Source: an uncultured Sutterella sp.
GTDB taxonomy: Bacteria; Pseudomonadota; Gammaproteobacteria; Burkholderiales; Burkholderiaceae_F
Direction of reading: 5' to 3'
DNA: 10,316 nt
NCBI GenBank assembly: GCA_900552915.1
Contig: USBS01000065.1
Location: forward strand, 1-10,316
In this document: one piece after another, positions 1 through 6,484 of the stretch
Layout of the letters: each line of letters begins with the position of its first letter
Numbering within the stretch: the first letter of the stretch is position 1
Translations under genes and position numbers: made by a program
Notes under the pieces: generated by a model
What the model was told of the DNA's origin: nothing
The model's database searches: none
What the model saw: the letters and a program-made list of their open reading frames with translations, nothing else

Positions 1-9
1 AAACTGCCG

Positions 10-49
10 ACGGCAGGCCTCGGTTTTCGCCGTGCCTGCCGTTTTTTTT
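10..49 (+). terminator. Rho-independent terminator of an upstream, unseen gene
   Basis: A perfect 9-bp stem (ACGGCAGGC at 10-18 with GCCTGCCGT at 34-42) encloses a 15-base loop, which may hold a small inner CGG/CCG stem. A run of eight T (42-49) follows at once. This is the classic shape of an intrinsic terminator on the + strand. It should end transcription of a gene to the left of the window, so the Nudix operon probably needs its own promoter. No promoter is visible in the few bases between the terminator and the GTG at 66, so some read-through or a promoter inside the terminator region is possible. Confidence 0.85.
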
Positions 50-54
50 CAGCC

Positions 55-58
55 GGAG
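55..58 (+). promoter_or_regulatory. Ribosome binding site fixing the GTG start of the Nudix gene
   Basis: GGAG lies 7 bases before the GTG at 66, which is ideal spacing. No in-frame ATG exists before codon 40, and starting there would remove much of the N-terminal domain. This site is the main reason for choosing the GTG start. Confidence 0.7.
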
Positions 59-65
59 AAAAAAA

Positions 66-878
66 GTGCCCGATTTCGCGCAAATTACTGCTCTTGAAGC
101 CCAACTGCAGCGAGAAGTCTTCGAAGAGCCACCGAAGGATGCCGTTGCCGTCCGAACCGCAGACGGCCGACGCATCGGACTGATGCACTCCAAAAGAGCT
201 CAAAAACTTGCGACCGACACTCGCTTTTGCGACGATTTTCAATTGACCGAAGATGCTCTTGTCGTGTTTCCTCAGTCATCGGATTCGCTTGAGGCTGACT
301 TTGCGCGCGTCGCGCGCCCACTGCACGACGCCGGCTACTTCGTGCAGTGGCGCGATGAACTCTTGGACGTTGACGATCTCGATACGGGCGAATGCATTGC
401 GCATGCCGAACGCGGCCTCTTTCGTTTTTTCGGCATGCTTACGTCATCGGTCTACGGCGTAGGCGTGCGCACGGACGGACGCGTCTTTGTGAGCCTTCGA
501 AGCCGCACCAAACAGGTTGATCCGGGATTGTGGGACGCTCTGGCCGCAGGCATGATCTCTGCAGGCGAATCGCCCCTGACGGCACTGCCGCGTGAAATCG
601 CCGAGGAAGCAGGGCTTCATTCGGGATACACGATTGAACCGGCTTGGCGGCGTCTTTGCGTGCGGCGTACGGTGCCCGAAGGCTGGATGGCAGAAGATGC
701 CTACGCTTGCCGCGTGATTGTTTCCGATGAGGTTGAACCCGCAAACGCAGACGGCGAAGTTGAGGAAATCCGCTGCCTTCACAAAGACGAATTATTTGCG
801 ATGATTGAGTCGGGGCAATGCCCCGTCGATACCGCTCTTGTTTTTTTGACCCTGTTGTTTGAGGAAATTCCGTCGTGA
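66..878 (+). CDS. Nudix hydrolase with DUF4743-like N-terminal domain
   Basis: The 270-residue protein has two parts. Residues 1 to about 125 resemble the DUF4743-type N-terminal domain, and the Nudix fold follows. The Nudix box is complete at residues 162-184 (G162, E168, R176-E177, E180-E181, G183), so Mg2+-dependent hydrolysis of a nucleoside-diphosphate-linked substrate is expected in the cytoplasm. The segment before it, with spaced R, K, P, W and D residues (about 145-158), is like the fungal and plant relatives of the YJR142W type. Those are reported to act on damaged thiamine diphosphate. Extending that substrate to this protein is inference. The residue after the first box glycine is Met (AGM), where many family members have AGG. 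The start is GTG with a good Shine-Dalgarno. The stop overlaps the start of the exonuclease gene (GTGA), which indicates translational coupling. The Nudix call is firm, but the substrate is unknown. Confidence 0.9.
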   Translation: MPDFAQITALEAQLQREVFEEPPKDAVAVRTADGRRIGLMHSKRAQKLATDTRFCDDFQLTEDALVVFPQSSDSLEADFARVARPLHDAGYFVQWRDELLDVDDLDTGECIAHAERGLFRFFGMLTSSVYGVGVRTDGRVFVSLRSRTKQVDPGLWDALAAGMISAGESPLTALPREIAEEAGLHSGYTIEPAWRRLCVRRTVPEGWMAEDAYACRVIVSDEVEPANADGEVEEIRCLHKDELFAMIESGQCPVDTALVFLTLLFEEIPS

Positions 879-1666
879 AAATCGCTACCTGGAACGTCAA
901 CAGCATCAAAGTACGCCTTGAGCATCTGATCAAATGGCTCGAGCTGCGAAGCATCGACGCCGTCGTCATTCAGGAAACCAAGACCGTCGATGAACTCTTC
1001 CCTCTGGCTCAACTGCAGGCTGCCGGGTACGACGCCGTGTTTCTGGGCCAGAAAACCTACAATGGCGTAGCGTTGGTCACACGCAAGAGCACCGTTAAAA
1101 CAGTCGAGAATGTTGTCTACAACATACCCGGCTATCCGGACGAACAAAAACGCATGATCGCCGCCGATATCGAGCATGTATCCGGCGTAAAGCTGCGCTT
1201 TGCCGGCGTCTACGTTCCCAACGGCACGGAACTTGGCGGCCCCCGCTACCTCTACAAGCTCGACTGGATGAGCGCTCTTTCGCTTTGGGTGCAGGAATGC
1301 ATTCAAACAAATGTTCCGTTGGTGCTCGCCGGCGACTTTAATGTCGCTCCGACCGATGCCGACGTTTGGAATCCGGAAGAATGGAAGGGCAATCTTTTGG
1401 TGTCCGAACCCGAGCGGGACGCCTTTCAGCGGCTTTTGAAAGCCGGTTTGGTCGACACCTGGTCCTTGGGACTGCACGCTCCCGACACCTATAGCTGGTG
1501 GGACTATCGACAGGCCGGGTTTGAGAAGAACCACGGGCTGCGCATCGATCACATTCTGGCCTCATCTACGGTTGCTGACCGCATCACGGATGTGCTTGTC
1601 GACATCGAGCCCCGCGGCTGGGACAAACCCAGCGATCATGCCCCTGTCGTTGCGGAGATCCTCTAA
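875..1666 (+). CDS. xth: Exodeoxyribonuclease III family AP endonuclease
   Basis: This 263-residue protein is close in length to E. coli ExoIII (268). It is a Mg2+-dependent enzyme expected to cleave DNA at abasic sites and to remove 3'-blocked ends in base excision repair. All catalytic landmarks of the endonuclease/exonuclease/phosphatase fold are visible: N7 in the WNVNS start motif, E34 in IQET, Y113 in GVYVPNG, D154 and N156 in AGDFN, D225-H226 in RIDH, and D254-H255 in SDHAP. The GTG start at 875 overlaps the Nudix stop by 4 bases and has GAGGA at 861-865, 9 bases upstream. Starting at this codon gives the MKIATWNVNS beginning typical of the family. The next gene follows after 2 bases, so the three genes are probably one transcript. 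Whether it matches the XthA or the ExoA subgroup cannot be settled by eye. Confidence 0.95.
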   Translation: MKIATWNVNSIKVRLEHLIKWLELRSIDAVVIQETKTVDELFPLAQLQAAGYDAVFLGQKTYNGVALVTRKSTVKTVENVVYNIPGYPDEQKRMIAADIEHVSGVKLRFAGVYVPNGTELGGPRYLYKLDWMSALSLWVQECIQTNVPLVLAGDFNVAPTDADVWNPEEWKGNLLVSEPERDAFQRLLKAGLVDTWSLGLHAPDTYSWWDYRQAGFEKNHGLRIDHILASSTVADRITDVLVDIEPRGWDKPSDHAPVVAEIL

Positions 1667-1668
1667 TC

Positions 1669-2559
1669 ATGCTTAATCGCTCGTACACATTTATCCTGAC
1701 CGGTGCACTCTTCGCCGCCGCACTTTCCGGCTGCGGCACCACCCCGGCCGCTGTCTCATCAGCCGACGCGCAGAAAGCCATTGTTGCCATCGAACGGCAG
1801 CACGAAGCTGCCGTCGGCGTCTCGCTTCGAGACGAAAGCGGCAAAGTGCTTTTGGAGTGGCGCAGCCGCGAGCGTTTTCCGATGGCCAGCACCGTCAAGG
1901 CGCTGCTGTGCGCCCGCGTCTACGAAGCGGGGCTGCAGAACAAATCGGCAGAAATCGGCTCGGTGGCCGTCGTCAGTCACTCCCCGGTCTACGGCAAGGC
2001 CGATCCGAAAACAGTCGTGACGCTCGGCGAAGCCTGCCACGCCGCTTTGACGCAAAGCGACAACCGCGCGACAAACTTCATCTTCAGTCTGACAGGAGGC
2101 CCGAAAGCCCTTACGGCATGGCTGCGCAGCAAGGGCGACACGACGACTCGAAGCGACCGCATCGAAACCGACCTGAACTTATCGGGCCCCGGCGAGTATC
2201 GGGACACGACAACACCGAGCAATGCCTCTCTGAACTGGCAGCGGCTTGATAAGGAACTGCCCGCTGCAGCCCGCACACAGTGGCTTTCGGAGCTTGCCGC
2301 CAACCGCATGGCCGATCAGCTGTTTCGCCGAACCTTGCCCGAAGGCTGGACCATCCACGACCGCTCGGGCTCCGGGTCAGACGCCTATGGAACCAGCCGT
2401 GCCGTCCACGCCATTCTGGTCACCGACCAAGGCAAGCGTTACTACGCCGCACTTCACCTGAAAGCGAAGGCCGACGCCACTCCGGCTCAGCGCGACGCCA
2501 TCCTGCAGCAGGTTATCGATATCGTCTACGATCGGTTGATTCAAGCGCGCATTAATTAG
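1669..2559 (+). CDS. Class A beta-lactamase, predicted lipoprotein
   Basis: This 296-residue serine beta-lactamase should hydrolyse the beta-lactam ring in the periplasm. The N-terminus has a hydrophobic stretch ending in a lipobox (LSGC, Cys22), so the mature enzyme is probably lipid-anchored rather than soluble. All active-site motifs are present: S74-T-V-K77 (SxxK), S130-D-N132 (SDN), E166 and N170 in the omega loop (ETDLN), and R232-S-G in place of the usual KTG. An Arg in this box is known from the CARB/PSE carbenicillinases. Cys81 and Cys123 match the positions of the Cys77-Cys123 disulfide of TEM-like enzymes. His104 falls where many class A enzymes have an aromatic residue (Ambler 105). 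Several short blocks look TEM-like (ERFPM, RDTT). It starts 2 bases after the exonuclease stop, with GGAG 11 bases before the ATG. The C-terminus looks complete. Substrate range cannot be read from the sequence. Confidence 0.93.
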   Translation: MLNRSYTFILTGALFAAALSGCGTTPAAVSSADAQKAIVAIERQHEAAVGVSLRDESGKVLLEWRSRERFPMASTVKALLCARVYEAGLQNKSAEIGSVAVVSHSPVYGKADPKTVVTLGEACHAALTQSDNRATNFIFSLTGGPKALTAWLRSKGDTTTRSDRIETDLNLSGPGEYRDTTTPSNASLNWQRLDKELPAAARTQWLSELAANRMADQLFRRTLPEGWTIHDRSGSGSDAYGTSRAVHAILVTDQGKRYYAALHLKAKADATPAQRDAILQQVIDIVYDRLIQARIN

Positions 2560-2580
2560 TCAATTAGTAATTGACTAATT
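2554..2580. repeat. Inverted repeat, 12-bp perfect arms (first TAGTCAAT dyad)
   Basis: AATTAGTCAATT (2554-2565) and its exact reverse complement AATTGACTAATT (2569-2580) are separated by 3 bases. The left arm covers the beta-lactamase stop codon. The arms are A/T-rich and no T-run follows, so this is a poor terminator. A protein-binding dyad is more likely. Confidence 0.85.
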
Positions 2581-2608
2581 TGCCAATTTAGTCAATCTGA
2601 AATAGACT
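2580..2608 (+). promoter_or_regulatory. Candidate sigma-70 promoter of the ATPase gene
   Basis: TTGCCA (2580-2585, five of six to the -35 consensus) is followed after 17 bases by TAGACT (2603-2608, four of six to the -10 consensus). The elements sit inside the second TAGTCAAT dyad, so a protein bound there would block the promoter. Start of transcription would fall near 2615, giving a leader of about 30 bases. This is a prediction from spacing and sequence only. Confidence 0.45.
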
Positions 2609-2628
2609 AATCTTTCAATTGACTAAAT
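2586..2628. repeat. Second TAGTCAAT dyad and a third inverted arm
   Basis: ATTTAGTCAAT (2586-2596) has an exact 11-bp reverse complement at 2618-2628. A further near-match, ATAGACTA (2602-2609), makes a closer dyad with the same 13-base half-site spacing as the first repeat. The unit 2586-2612 matches 2554-2580 at 21 of 27 positions, giving a tandem period of 32 bp, about three helical turns. No other copy was noticed elsewhere in the window. Confidence 0.8.
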
Positions 2629-2633
2629 CGAAC

Positions 2634-2638
2634 AAGGA
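2634..2638 (+). promoter_or_regulatory. Ribosome binding site of the ATPase gene
   Basis: AAGGA ends 8 bases before the ATG at 2647. Another ATG at 2642 is in a different frame and only 3 bases from this site, so 2647 is the better start. It also gives the usual FYGR beginning of the family. Confidence 0.7.
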
Positions 2639-2646
2639 ACGATGGA

Positions 2647-3996
2647 ATGCGGTTCTACGGACGAACAGAGGAAATCCGAGCGCTGAGGCATTTCCTGGAC
2701 ACAACGAAAAGCACAGGCACCGCGCAGCTTGTGAACGTCATGGGACGCCGTCGGGTCGGCAAAACCACTTTAATTGCAAAGTCCTTCGAGAACATCGACG
2801 TCCCTGTGTTTTCTTTTACTGTTCAAGAGCGCGCTGAAGAGGCAACGACCAAAGCATGGCTGGATGAGCTGTGCCGCGTCTATCACCCGGAATTTGTGCC
2901 GGAAGTGCATGACCTTCCTTCGGTTATTTCTTTTGCGATGACGCTCGCTCAACAAAGGCCCTGCGTCTTCGTCATTGACGAGTGTCAGGACATCGAACGC
3001 ATCAGTCCTGGGTTCTGGAGTCGCCTGCAGGCGATCTGGGACAAAAAGAAAAGCACTTCCCGCATGCTGTTGGTGATGAGCGGCTCCATCATCTCGGCAA
3101 TGGAAGAAATTTTCGGCGACGCGAGCAAACCGATGTACGGCCGTGCCTCCTGCCGTATCGAAGTAATGCCTTTTGCGCCGTCCGTCATGCATGAAATCAT
3201 GCTTGACGAAGAGCCGGGCCATCAACCTCTGGACTTATTGACAATCTTTGCAATGACCGGAGGCGTTGCCGCCTACTTGGAACTGCTTGCCGCTCAGAAA
3301 GCACTCACGGCAAAAAGAGCCGTTCGATTCTTGTTTTCCATCGAAGGCGGCTGGCTGAGAGCCGAAGGCAATGTCTATCTGGCCAACGAATTTCAGCGAA
3401 AAACGTCGACGTACAAGGAAATTCTGCACGCTATAGCCGACGGCCGCACCAAATGGTCGGAAATTCAGGATCGCATCGAAGAAAAAATTCCGACCTACCT
3501 CGATCGACTGGAAACCTTCCGACTGATCGAACGTCACTTTCCTATTTTGGAAAAGGCAGCCCCTCGTAGATCCCGCTACCGAATCGCCGATCCGTACCTT
3601 CGCTTCTGGTTCACGTTCGTTGATCCGATTCGCATGACGGACCTTGCGTCCTTCCACCGCTGGGACGAACTCGTGCGGCTCTGCGAAGCGAATCTGCCTC
3701 AGTTTCTGAGCAGGACTTTGGAGCAATGGCACCGCGCCGTGTATCTGGAAAGCGGCCGTTGGTCTCCGGTCGGAGCATGGTGGGACGCTAAAGGCATCAA
3801 TGAACTCGACCTCGTGGCAATCAACGACGAGGATCACCGAATCGTTTTCGGAGAAGCCAAGCTAAACGCCGACAAGTACGACGAAATAAAGCTGCGCCTC
3901 AAGGCTGCTGCCTTTCTGGAAAAGCATCGCAAGTTTGCCGAGTACTCACAGTCCTACGTCGGACTTTTCCCGGAAAACATGCACGAACCGCTGTGA
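2647..3996 (+). CDS. Stand-alone AAA-type ATPase with DUF234-like PD-(D/E)xK C-terminus
   Basis: This 449-residue cytoplasmic ATPase belongs to the archaeal/bacterial ATPase group that carries a DUF234 tail. The N-terminus FYGRTEEI is typical. Walker A is GRRRVGKT (33-40), Walker B is VFVIDE ending at D111-E112, and a sensor-like SGS lies at 145-147. MYGRAS (163-168) and TGGVAAYL (204-211) match further family motifs. Residues about 250-300 look like a winged helix. YRIADPYLRFWF (311-322) is the DUF234 signature. Near the end, E386/D388 and E403-A-K405 form a plausible PD-(D/E)xK nuclease site, so both the ATPase and nuclease centres appear intact. The biological role of the family is not established. 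Proposed roles include mobile-element or defence functions, but nothing here proves either. The gene stands alone, is preceded by a dyad array, and converges on the isc operon. No membrane segments or secretion signal are seen. Confidence 0.88.
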   Translation: MRFYGRTEEIRALRHFLDTTKSTGTAQLVNVMGRRRVGKTTLIAKSFENIDVPVFSFTVQERAEEATTKAWLDELCRVYHPEFVPEVHDLPSVISFAMTLAQQRPCVFVIDECQDIERISPGFWSRLQAIWDKKKSTSRMLLVMSGSIISAMEEIFGDASKPMYGRASCRIEVMPFAPSVMHEIMLDEEPGHQPLDLLTIFAMTGGVAAYLELLAAQKALTAKRAVRFLFSIEGGWLRAEGNVYLANEFQRKTSTYKEILHAIADGRTKWSEIQDRIEEKIPTYLDRLETFRLIERHFPILEKAAPRRSRYRIADPYLRFWFTFVDPIRMTDLASFHRWDELVRLCEANLPQFLSRTLEQWHRAVYLESGRWSPVGAWWDAKGINELDLVAINDEDHRIVFGEAKLNADKYDEIKLRLKAAAFLEKHRKFAEYSQSYVGLFPENMHEPL

Positions 3997-4011
3997 GGCC
4001 TCGTCGCCTCA
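3994..4011. other. Weak hairpin between convergent genes
   Basis: TGAGGC (3994-3999, which includes the ATPase stop codon) pairs with GCCTCA (4006-4011) across a 6-base loop. It is the only structure in the 17-base gap between the ATPase gene and iscX. No T-run follows on either strand, so it is not a standard intrinsic terminator. It may slow polymerase or have no role. Confidence 0.35.
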
Positions 4012-4013
4012 GC

Positions 4014-4211
4014 CTACCGTTCGTCGATCCAGCACTGAAGGATCGCTTCGAGAATCGGCTCGTTGCTCTTTTCAGGATCGTCGGAAAAATCCGGCAACGC
4101 CAGAACGCGCTCGCGCAGCTCGCTCAAGCGAAGCGTCGTGGGATCCAGATCGGGTTCGTTGTCGTAGAGCTCTTCGGCAATGCGCTGTGCGTCGGTCCAC
4201 TTGAGAGTCAT
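4014..4211 (-). CDS. iscX: IscX, iron-binding regulator of Fe-S assembly
   Basis: This acidic protein of 65 residues aligns nearly end to end with E. coli IscX (66 residues). It keeps the LKWTD start, the LYD and DLDP motifs, and the SNE.ILEAIL..W.DE ending. IscX binds IscS and iron and tunes the rate of cysteine desulfuration. It is the last gene of the isc operon. Its ATG lies 5 bases after the fdx stop, with GAGGA (4221-4225 on the complement) inside the end of fdx, which suggests translational coupling. The gene is short but unambiguous. Confidence 0.95.
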   Translation of the reverse strand: MTLKWTDAQRIAEELYDNEPDLDPTTLRLSELRERVLALPDFSDDPEKSNEPILEAILQCWIDER

Positions 4212-4216
4212 GACGC

Positions 4217-4552
4217 TTAGTCCTCGTGCACAAGATTGCGATTGTTTTTCGGAATCTCGATCGTGATGTCCTCTTCGCCCATAACGGTCTGGCAGGAAAG
4301 ACGCGAAAGCGGCGTGCTGCCGAAAGCGTTGTCGAGCTGGTCGTACTCGTCGTCATCGGGTTCGTTCAAAGAGTCGAATCCCTTCCTGACGATGATGTGG
4401 CAAGTTGCGCAAGCGCAGTTGTATTCGCATGCATGCGGAATCTTGATGCCGGCGGCATTGAGCGCCTGAGCAAGCTTGGCGCCCGTCTTCACTTCAATCT
4501 GAGCGCCTTCGGGGCAAAGGGTTTCGTTGGGCAAAACGGTAACTATCGGCAT
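4217..4552 (-). CDS. fdx: Isc-type [2Fe-2S] ferredoxin
   Basis: This 111-residue adrenodoxin-type ferredoxin matches the length of E. coli Fdx. The cluster ligands are C42, C48, C51 and C87, and the conserved extra C46 of the Isc ferredoxins is also present (ACEYNCACATCH). It supplies electrons to IscS/IscU during cluster assembly in the cytoplasm. The acidic stretch around residues 65-74 (EPDDDEYDQL) is the usual partner-binding face. It lies 24 bases after hscA and 5 before iscX. A purine-rich GGAAAAGAAGAA precedes the ATG. Confidence 0.96.
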   Translation of the reverse strand: MPIVTVLPNETLCPEGAQIEVKTGAKLAQALNAAGIKIPHACEYNCACATCHIIVRKGFDSLNEPDDDEYDQLDNAFGSTPLSRLSCQTVMGEEDITIEIPKNNRNLVHED

Positions 4553-4576
4553 TTCTTCTTTTCCGGTTGGTTTGTT

Positions 4577-6463
4577 TCAGGCGCCGAGCACGTCTTCGAC
4601 GGACTTGCCTTCGAGAGCTTGACGAATCGAGCGATCCATACGGCGCGCGGCAAATTCTTCCGTAGCCTTAGCAACATTGTCGATTGCCGCCTTGATCGCA
4701 TCGGAGTCCGTGCCCTCGCGCACGGCGTTGAGGTGATTGAGCGCCTCGTCGACAACTTTTCGCTCTTCGTCGCTTAGGAGATCCGCATCGGCCTCCAAAG
4801 CCGAATGGGTCGACTCGATGATGCGCATCGCTTCGACCTTTTGTTCTCGCAGCTCACGCTCGTGCATATCCTCTTCGGCCGCACTGTTTCCTTCCTGAAG
4901 CATGCGAATGACATCTTCATCGGAAAGACCGTAGCTAGGCTTCACCATAATCGAGCTTTCAACGCCCGAAGTCATTTCGCGAGCCGAGACGGACAAAAGC
5001 CCGTCGGCATCGATCTGGAAGGTCACGCGAATACGGGCAGCACCCGCGGCCATCGGCGGGATGCCGCGAAGCTCAAATCGCGCAAGCGAGCGGCACTTGT
5101 CGACCACTTCGCGCTCACCCTGCACGACGTGAATGGCCATGGCGGTCTGCCCGTCCTTGAAAGTCGTGAAGTCCTGGGCCATTGCTGTGGGAATGGCGGT
5201 GTTGCGCGGAATCACCTTTTCAACGAGTCCGCCCATAGTTTCAAGCCCGAGCGACAGCGGCGTCACGTCCAAAAGCAGCCAGTCGTCGCCATCGGCCGTG
5301 TTGCCGGCGAGCTTATTGGCCTGCATCGAGGCTCCGATTGCAACCACCTTGTCCGGATCGATGTCGCAGAAGGGTTCGCGGCCGAAAAAGTCGCGCACGG
5401 CTTGGCGCACGCAGGGCATGCGGGTTGAACCGCCCACCAGAACCACACCCTTGACTTCGTCGGCGGCAAGCTGTGCGTCCGAAAGCACGTTTTTGACGGC
5501 GTCAATCGTCTTTTGCACAAGGTGCGCCGTCATAGCGTCGAACTCTTTGCGCGTGAGCACTTCGTCAAGCACGCGGCCGTCGGAGAGCTCCGCATGCACG
5601 CGCGTTTGGTCGGCATCGGTAAGCGCTTCGCGAGCGGCCTTGACGGTCATCGTAAGGCGCTTCTTGTCGGAGGCGGTGAGAATATCGGCATGCACACCCG
5701 CTCCCAACTTTTCAATGGCCCAACACACGAGACGATGATCGAAATCGTCCCCGCCCAAGGCCGAATTTCCGCCCGTCGCGAGCACCTCGAAAACGCCCTT
5801 GGTGAGATTGAGCAAAGAAACGTCGAACGTGCCGCCGCCCAGATCGTAGACAAGGTACTTGCCTTCGGCGGCGTTGTCGAGCCCGTAGGCCAGCGCCGCT
5901 GCCGTCGGTTCATTTAAAAGACGCAGCACGGTAAGTCCCGCAATCTTGGCGGCATCCTTGGTTGCCTGACGCTGCGCATCGTCGAAATAAGCGGGCACCG
6001 TGATGACGGCACCGACGAGTTCGGCGCCGACGCGTTCCTGTGCGCGCTCGCGCAGCACCTTGAGAATTTCGGCCGACACCTCCACCGGGCTCTTCACGCC
6101 CTGGCGCGTCTGGATGCGCACCATACCCGGCGCATCTTCAAAACGGTACGGAACGATGACGCTTCCGGCAACATCCTTCATGCCGCGTCCCATCAAACGC
6201 TTTACCGAACTGATAGTGTTGAGCGGGTCTTCGGCCTGCCTGGGTACGGCATCCCAACCGACGCACACGCCGCCCTCGGGAAGGTAACGCACGACGGACG
6301 GCAGCAGATAACGCCCCTCATTGTCAGGCAGCACCTCGGGCGCGCCGTTTAAAACAAGAGCCACCAACGAATTGGTGGTTCCCAAATCGATGCCTGCGGC
6401 AAAGCGCTCTTCATGCGGCGCCGTCGACATGCCCGGCTCGGCGATCTGCAGTAATCCCAGCAT
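4577..6463 (-). CDS. hscA: HscA, Hsp70-class chaperone for Fe-S cluster transfer
   Basis: The 628-residue protein compares with 616 in E. coli. It is the specialised DnaK relative that binds the LPPVK loop of IscU and uses ATP hydrolysis, stimulated by HscB, to release the cluster. Nucleotide-binding motifs are in order: GIDLGTTNS (24-32), the ITVPAYFDD region (about 154-162), LNEPTAAALAYG (183-194) and YDLGGGTFDVSLL (206-218). The substrate-binding domain and helical lid follow. The N-terminal LLQIAEPG and the PH.ER.AAGID block match E. coli HscA, which fixes the ATG at 6463. No convincing Shine-Dalgarno is visible before it (AATCACGCAAA), so translation may depend on coupling to hscB, whose stop is 21 bases upstream. 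Confidence 0.97.
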   Translation of the reverse strand: MLGLLQIAEPGMSTAPHEERFAAGIDLGTTNSLVALVLNGAPEVLPDNEGRYLLPSVVRYLPEGGVCVGWDAVPRQAEDPLNTISSVKRLMGRGMKDVAGSVIVPYRFEDAPGMVRIQTRQGVKSPVEVSAEILKVLRERAQERVGAELVGAVITVPAYFDDAQRQATKDAAKIAGLTVLRLLNEPTAAALAYGLDNAAEGKYLVYDLGGGTFDVSLLNLTKGVFEVLATGGNSALGGDDFDHRLVCWAIEKLGAGVHADILTASDKKRLTMTVKAAREALTDADQTRVHAELSDGRVLDEVLTRKEFDAMTAHLVQKTIDAVKNVLSDAQLAADEVKGVVLVGGSTRMPCVRQAVRDFFGREPFCDIDPDKVVAIGASMQANKLAGNTADGDDWLLLDVTPLSLGLETMGGLVEKVIPRNTAIPTAMAQDFTTFKDGQTAMAIHVVQGEREVVDKCRSLARFELRGIPPMAAGAARIRVTFQIDADGLLSVSAREMTSGVESSIMVKPSYGLSDEDVIRMLQEGNSAAEEDMHERELREQKVEAMRIIESTHSALEADADLLSDEERKVVDEALNHLNAVREGTDSDAIKAAIDNVAKATEEFAARRMDRSIRQALEGKSVEDVLGA

Positions 6464-6484
6464 TTTGCGTGATTTTGTATTCGG

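Noticed and set aside
779..1552. Open frame of 257 codons on the - strand opposite the exonuclease gene
   Set aside because: It lies wholly within well-supported genes on the other strand, and its product has no recognisable motif.
2554..2580. Inverted repeat after the beta-lactamase as a rho-independent terminator
   Set aside because: The stem is almost all A/T and no T-run follows, so it would be a weak terminator. Its repetition 32 bp later points to a protein-binding site.
2554..2628. TAGTCAAT repeats as a CRISPR array or insertion-sequence end
   Set aside because: The units are short dyads with no unique spacers of constant length. No transposase, matching far-end repeat or target duplication was seen after the ATPase gene.
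4805..5738. Two open frames on the + strand (207 and 201 codons) opposite hscA
   Set aside because: Both are shadows of hscA. They overlap each other in different frames and show no family motifs.
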